A DNA stretch of 64,000 nt, taken from Carposina sasakii. Lineage: Eukaryota > Arthropoda > Insecta > Lepidoptera > Carposinidae. Both the position numbers and the translations under genes were made by a program. Location: NCBI GenBank assembly GCA_014607495.2, contig CP053159.1, positions 13,275,501 through 13,339,500 of the forward strand. Reading direction: 5' to 3'. Below the pieces are notes generated by a model that saw only the letters and a list, made by a program, of their open reading frames with translations, was not told where the DNA came from and ran no database searches. Each line of letters starts with the position of its first letter. The stretch's first letter is position 1. Below, piece after piece: positions 59,757 to 64,000 of this stretch.

Positions 59757-59931
59757 GGTCTGGCCCGCCAGGCACTAGAGCGAGAGGTCGGCCTTGCGCG
59801 AGATGGGCAGACGAAGTAATGTCGGTGGCGGGTCGTGCATGGATCGACACCACAAGCTACAGGGAAAAATGGAAGACTTTGCAGGAGGCTTTTACCCGAT
59901 TGGGGTCCATTCAAAAATGGTATTTTTAAAT
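59757..59931 (+). pseudogene. Non-LTR retrotransposon C-terminal fragment
   Basis: Translates to RARGRPCARWADEVMSVAGR, AWIDTTSYREKWKTLQEAF and so on to a stop. The GRP..RW.D(E/D)...VAG..W......R.KW...EAF pattern is the C-terminal tail of insect endonuclease/reverse-transcriptase proteins. No RT domain is left upstream. Confidence 0.6.
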
Positions 59932-60055
59932 TCTTACCAAATTATAATTATCTGTTTTTTATATTATTAATGTTAAGTATTAATTGGATATTTGTAAATA
60001 TTATTATTTTGCATGGAATTAAATAAAGCTTGTTATTATTACTTTGTATCTCTTT

Positions 60056-60900
60056 CGAAATTCACGGGACTACAGAGTCCCGGTCCTTTGAGAGGCGTGC
60101 ATCGGGCCGTGGCCAAGATGTAGAGGCCCTTTTTAGAGAATTTTAATATGGTGTGGGATACACATGGCGGGTACCATCGCCGACCGCACAATATGATACA
60201 CCCGGCGATGGTCCCCGCCATGTGCAAGACTATTAGAATGCAGATCTATGTCGTGCGATGGAAACAAAGGTCATGGGCTATGGGGCTGAATGTTGGGTGG
60301 GGTTGGGTAACTGGGCTATTGAAGGGTCTTGTGTCGTGGGTACTAAGCAACGGTATATAAATATATAGATAAGTATAGAAACATCCATGACTCGGAAACA
60401 AACATCAATATTCATCATATCAATGTTTGCACCTACCGGGATTCGAACCCAGGACCTATGGCGTCGCAGGCAGGGGCACTACCTACTAGACCAATCGGCC
60501 TATTGAAGGAGACTAACGGACGCCTGCCATTACAATTGTTTGGTGGCAGGCGGTGACTCGCCGACTCATTTCATGGGCCCCCTGAAACGGCCGCACGCAC
60601 GGAGCGACAAAGGCAACATTTGGTGAGCGGCTAGGGTGGAGGGGTGCCCCTGGACTTTAAAACGAAGCCAACTCGCCACATACGGACGGGCACGTCCACC
60701 CTCGAGCTGTCATAGCTCTCGCGACTCCACTCTGCCCAGCCGGTGAAGCCAAGGCAGAGGTGGGGGAACTGTTCCTCGTCAGACCTCACTCCGGCGCCGG
60801 AGATGAGGAACAGTGTCTTCCCCCGGGAGTACTTCAGGTCCGTGGGAACGCTACCTCCCAACAGCTCGCCACAAGCTGCCCTGCGGGCTTATTATTATTT
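60056..60900 (+). mobile_element. Non-LTR element 3' end between TTA repeats, copy 2
   Basis: Longer copy of the 1308 sequence, interrupted by a tRNA-SINE (60326-60499). It continues past CCACCCTCGAGC for another 180 bp (GGAACAGTGTCTTCCCC and so on) and ends CTTATTATTATT. A weak third copy is near 58575-58640. Confidence 0.6.
60326..60499 (-). mobile_element. tRNA-derived SINE (second family) with 10-bp target duplication
   Basis: CTATTGAAGG at 60316-60325 is repeated at 60500-60509. The empty-site counterpart exists at about 1568 in the other copy of the host repeat. The minus strand reads GATTGGTCTAGTAGG (A-box region), GGTTCGAATCC (B box), CAATATTGATG and so on to GTACCCACGACACAAGAC. 174 bp. 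Confidence 0.85.
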
Positions 60901-61290
60901 CTATTGTCTATATAGGTATATTGTAAGTATTTAAGGTGCTGTTATTAGACAAAAGAGGAATTTTAGAACATATAAATAATATACTTGTCCGATTACCATA
61001 GCTCCAAAATTTATATATTTTTTATTTAAACCTTTATGAAGTTATTTAGCTAACGTAAAAACTCAATTACTTAGAAAATTCTTGATAGAATTTTGATTTG
61101 AAAATTTGCTTTTTAACGTTCTTTTAAGTCAAATACCTTGAAAACTATTGTGTTAACACGAAACTTGCTTAGTTGTATTGCGCTTTATCAAATTTATTTT
61201 ATAGCAAAAGTACTTTTTTTGTGAAATTTGTAGATAATTAATAATTAATTAAAAACCAAATACTGCGATGGTTGCGGGTGCGCCCCGCTA

Positions 61291-61341
61291 TACGTCTACC
61301 TCACTCCTTCATTAGGTGTTTGAGGGAGTGAGTTAGACGTA
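61291..61341. other. Short hairpin
   Basis: TACGTCTACCTCACTCC (61291-61307) faces its inverse at 61325-61341 with one mismatch and a 17-nt loop. Just upstream is GGGTGCGCCCCGC. Probably the end of a dispersed element. Confidence 0.45.
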
Positions 61342-61659
61342 CTACGTGTTCATCTATAATAGCGCCTTAAAAGAAAAACTATGCATGTGCCTACGTGATC
61401 TATTTCATTTTCATATTAAGTCACCAATGCATGTGTTTGTTTTCATGAAAGTTCAACAAATTTTAATAAACAATCCAAATTTCCGCCATAACTTACGCAC
61501 AGTCACTACCCAATCAGCATTCATTGAAAGAAAACGCTGATATACGCTCTTCTTCGGCGGTAAAGTCAAAAGACAAAGAATATAAAATCAAGACAAATAC
61601 ATGCAAAGTCAACCCGGTTGATATAAATTGCACTTCGAGCGTGCATAATGTTGAAAGAA

Positions 61660-62275
61660 AACCGGCCAAGTGCAAGTCGGACTCGCGCACGAAGGGTTCC
61701 GTACCATTGACTAGGTAGACAATAGAAGGTAGGTTAACCTACACAAATTTCATTTATAAACTTTTTTAATTTTTTTGTATGTTGCCATTATTAATATAAA
61801 AAAAAAAATGGCAAAAAAAACGCGTTTGTTGTATGGGAATATATCATTTAATGAGGATGTAATATTTATTTCATTTTGTATTTAATATTTGTTATAAAAT
61901 TATGAATAAAGAAATGGAAAAAATTCCTCACCCGGGTGGGAATCGAACCCACGACCTCTGCATTCCGCGTGCCAGCGCTCTCACCACTGAGCCACCGGGT
62001 CAATTACTCGGATGACGAATTTTACCATCTCTTTTCTAAATTACATATTGGCAACGTTATTTTTCATCCCGATAGCTATACACTAGCCAAATCTCGGCAA
62101 ATAAAACTGAATCCCTTAATATTTGTTGTTTTGTGTAGTGGAAACAGAAATACATAATTTGTAAAAATTTCAACTGTCGCGGTTCTTGCGTTACGGCCTG
62201 GTGACAGACAGACAAACAGATAGCGAAGTCTTAGTAATAGGGTCCCGTTTTTACCTTTTGGATACGAAACCCTAA
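61660..62275 (+). repeat. Dispersed repeat interrupted by a tRNA-SINE
   Basis: It runs from GGCCAAGTGCAAGTCGGACT, CGAAGGGTTCCGTACC to AGTAATAGGGTCCCGTTTTT, a very common lepidopteran repeat. The SINE at 61894-62115 splits it, and removing it restores the usual continuity. Confidence 0.65.
61894..62115 (-). mobile_element. tRNA-derived SINE (leader type), full length with 12-bp target duplication
   Basis: TTAATATTTGTT at 61882-61893 is repeated at 62116-62127, which defines a 222-bp minus-strand insertion. The minus strand starts GGGATTCAG and runs about 110 nt before a tRNA-like module with a perfect A box (TGGCTCAGTGG) and B box (GGTTCGATTCC). The module is followed after a few bases by TTTTTT and an AT-rich tail. 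The host sequence is itself a dispersed repeat (61660-62275). Confidence 0.8.
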
Positions 62276-63047
62276 AAACCACGTGTCCCCGTTACGGGGG
62301 GAGAACGTAATAGACTGTCATCTCGAGATAATAAATGATCACTTTGTAGGTAACTCGTACCTCGACACTGTTTTTACATTTACCACATCAGATTACTGAG
62401 TGCCCGCTTTACGTTGTAAGTAAGAATATGAAATCGAGATTTTCGAGTTAGATCTTTCTACTTTTGAGGCGGTGAATTTTCCTTTTTATCATATCATGTA
62501 ATATTTTTACCAAAAAAAAGGATTCAGTATTTTTTGTTATTATTACTAATAACTTAGTACACCTAGTATAGGGTACCTACTTTTTGTTTTATATAATTCT
62601 TACATCGTCATGACACAGTTTTGTAGTTATTCATCAAAAAATATTGCAACAATCAAATACAAAAAGGAACCGTCATGAGAAACAAAGAAGCGAATATTAA
62701 AATCAATTCACAATACCCAAGCAGCCGGAAAGTGGGCGCACAAAGCAAAGGAAATTGACTATCATGAGCCAGGCGTAATCACTGCGCACACCAATCTAAC
62801 TTTGGTTCTGGTAATGAGATATTTTCAACTTACCTCGCTCTTGCTAAGGGAGGGTGCTTTTGGTATTGCATCTGTAGAATGCGGTATGTTAACAGATAAA
62901 CATTTTTCTATGTATTTACTTTGTTTTTCACTTGCATTTTACTGCATATATGGGTTATGGGGAAAACTAAAAAACCTACAAAAATTAATCTACATAAAGG
63001 TACTTATCAATTAAGTAGAAAGCATTTTTATGAACACACCTTACATC
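62276..63047. other. No gene seen
   Basis: AT-rich, unassigned; the same holds for 63301-64000. Confidence 0.45.
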
Positions 63048-63300
63048 TGCCTATTGCAGTCCATTGCTGTACGTAGGCCTCACCCAGGATACGCCACAAG
63101 GCTACTGCCACAGAGTACCTAGTTTTTGCCCATGTCACCACGCTGGGCAGGCGGGTTGGTGACCGCAGTGTGATTTTCGGACTAAGTTATCAACACGGGA
63201 GGCGCTGCTGCCCACCTCCCGGAAGCCCTTAATCACATCTTATGATACCCACGGGCAGACATGGGGTGGTGATATTCTACTCTGCCGATACCACACGAAT
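63048..63300 (-). mobile_element. RTE-tailed SINE
   Basis: TATTGCAGTCCATTGCTG, GTAGGCCTCACCCAGG, CACGCTGGGCAGGCGGG and GATACCCACGGGCAG. Diverged copy without the (GAA)n tail. Confidence 0.7.
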
Positions 63301-64000
63301 TATACATACTAACGGTGGAAAAATTCAAATTTTTCCCCATATCCGATGGCATTTCTATAAAATTCATACAATTTCGTACCTACTTTAATACTTCCTGAAT
63401 GAATATGCTCTTCATATTTCAAATGAAATCGGCTTTATAGGATTTTCATTGTTCTCGCATCGTAGACTGGTAAATGATAAATTGCTGCATATGATTTTAT
63501 AATTATATTAGATTACTTTTGTTGGTAAACGCAACACACAAATACGGGTAGAGCGATCAAAAATATTAACTGCTTTTTTAATTGTGAAATACATTTCGTA
63601 TTTTTCATTACGTTTAGGCTTTTGAATGATAGATATTAGAGGAAATATTATGACTTCTAGCTTATTATTGGCGATATGTAAAGATTTCAAGACTGTAAAA
63701 AAGTCACAAGAAAAATCAGAAGCACAAACAGACTATCACAGTTAGCTGTTCATGGGATAATGGGCATGACTATATGTACGAGTATGTTAGGATATCCACA
63801 GATAACATAACACTATATTAGTATAAATATCTTATCTCATACAATAAAAGAACAGTGATGTCAATGTGTGAATTAGATACAAAATTTCATAAAAATCCTT
63901 ACAGCGGTTTCTAATAAAATAACATTCAAAATATAGAAAATTTTGACTGAGTTAAGTAAGTGGATGATATTTTGTGTTCAAGTAAGTGCAAAACAAATTA

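Overview
This is a 64 kb piece of an insect nuclear genome, almost certainly a moth or butterfly. It is AT-rich, has short split exons with GT..AG introns, and is packed with repeats of lepidopteran type: Helitrons ending in CTAG, tRNA-derived SINEs, retroposons with RTE-like 3' ends, and many TIR elements (MITEs). I see no bacterial genes, operons, CRISPR arrays or rRNA.

The only host gene I can support is PACRG (Parkin co-regulated gene), on the plus strand from 32345 to 41483. It has four coding exons (32345-32632, 33160-33331, 35264-35413, 41323-41483) that join in frame into a 256-residue protein. PACRG is a structural protein at the inner junction of axonemal doublet microtubules. A palindromic 13-base RFX-type X-box (32162-32174) lies about 170 bases upstream of the start codon, which fits control by the ciliary RFX factor.

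The rest is intergenic or intronic DNA shaped by transposition. 1-14 kb: relics of several repeat families, including the 3' end of a non-LTR element flanked by TTA repeats and a Helitron inside a mariner-like MITE. 14-20 kb: a Helitron with a 127-bp internal tandem repeat, a LINE reverse-transcriptase fragment interrupted by a small TIR element, and a hAT-type MITE with an 8-bp target duplication. 21-30 kb: two tRNA-SINE families, an 80-nt hairpin, a TIR element carrying a LINE-derived C2H2 zinc finger, RTE-tailed SINEs, and a 0.7-kb element with long inverted ends. 31-43 kb: PACRG, with repeats in every intron, some within 30-45 bases of a splice acceptor. 45-53 kb: GC-rich TIR elements, an RTE-tailed SINE between 55-bp direct repeats, and the second copy of a 0.8-kb composite element. 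54-64 kb: a MITE inside another repeat, an interrupted MITE, LINE ends, and a tRNA-SINE inside another repeat.

The most unusual mobile element is the 0.8-kb composite, present twice in opposite orientations (40453-41247 and 51872-52657). It looks like a non-autonomous Helentron (subterminal inverted repeats, 3' hairpin, insertion in a T-run) that carries a captured ordinary Helitron and has spread as a unit. Next is a SINE family whose tRNA-like promoter lies about 110 nt inside the element. Family names for repeats come from structure read by eye; no database search was possible.
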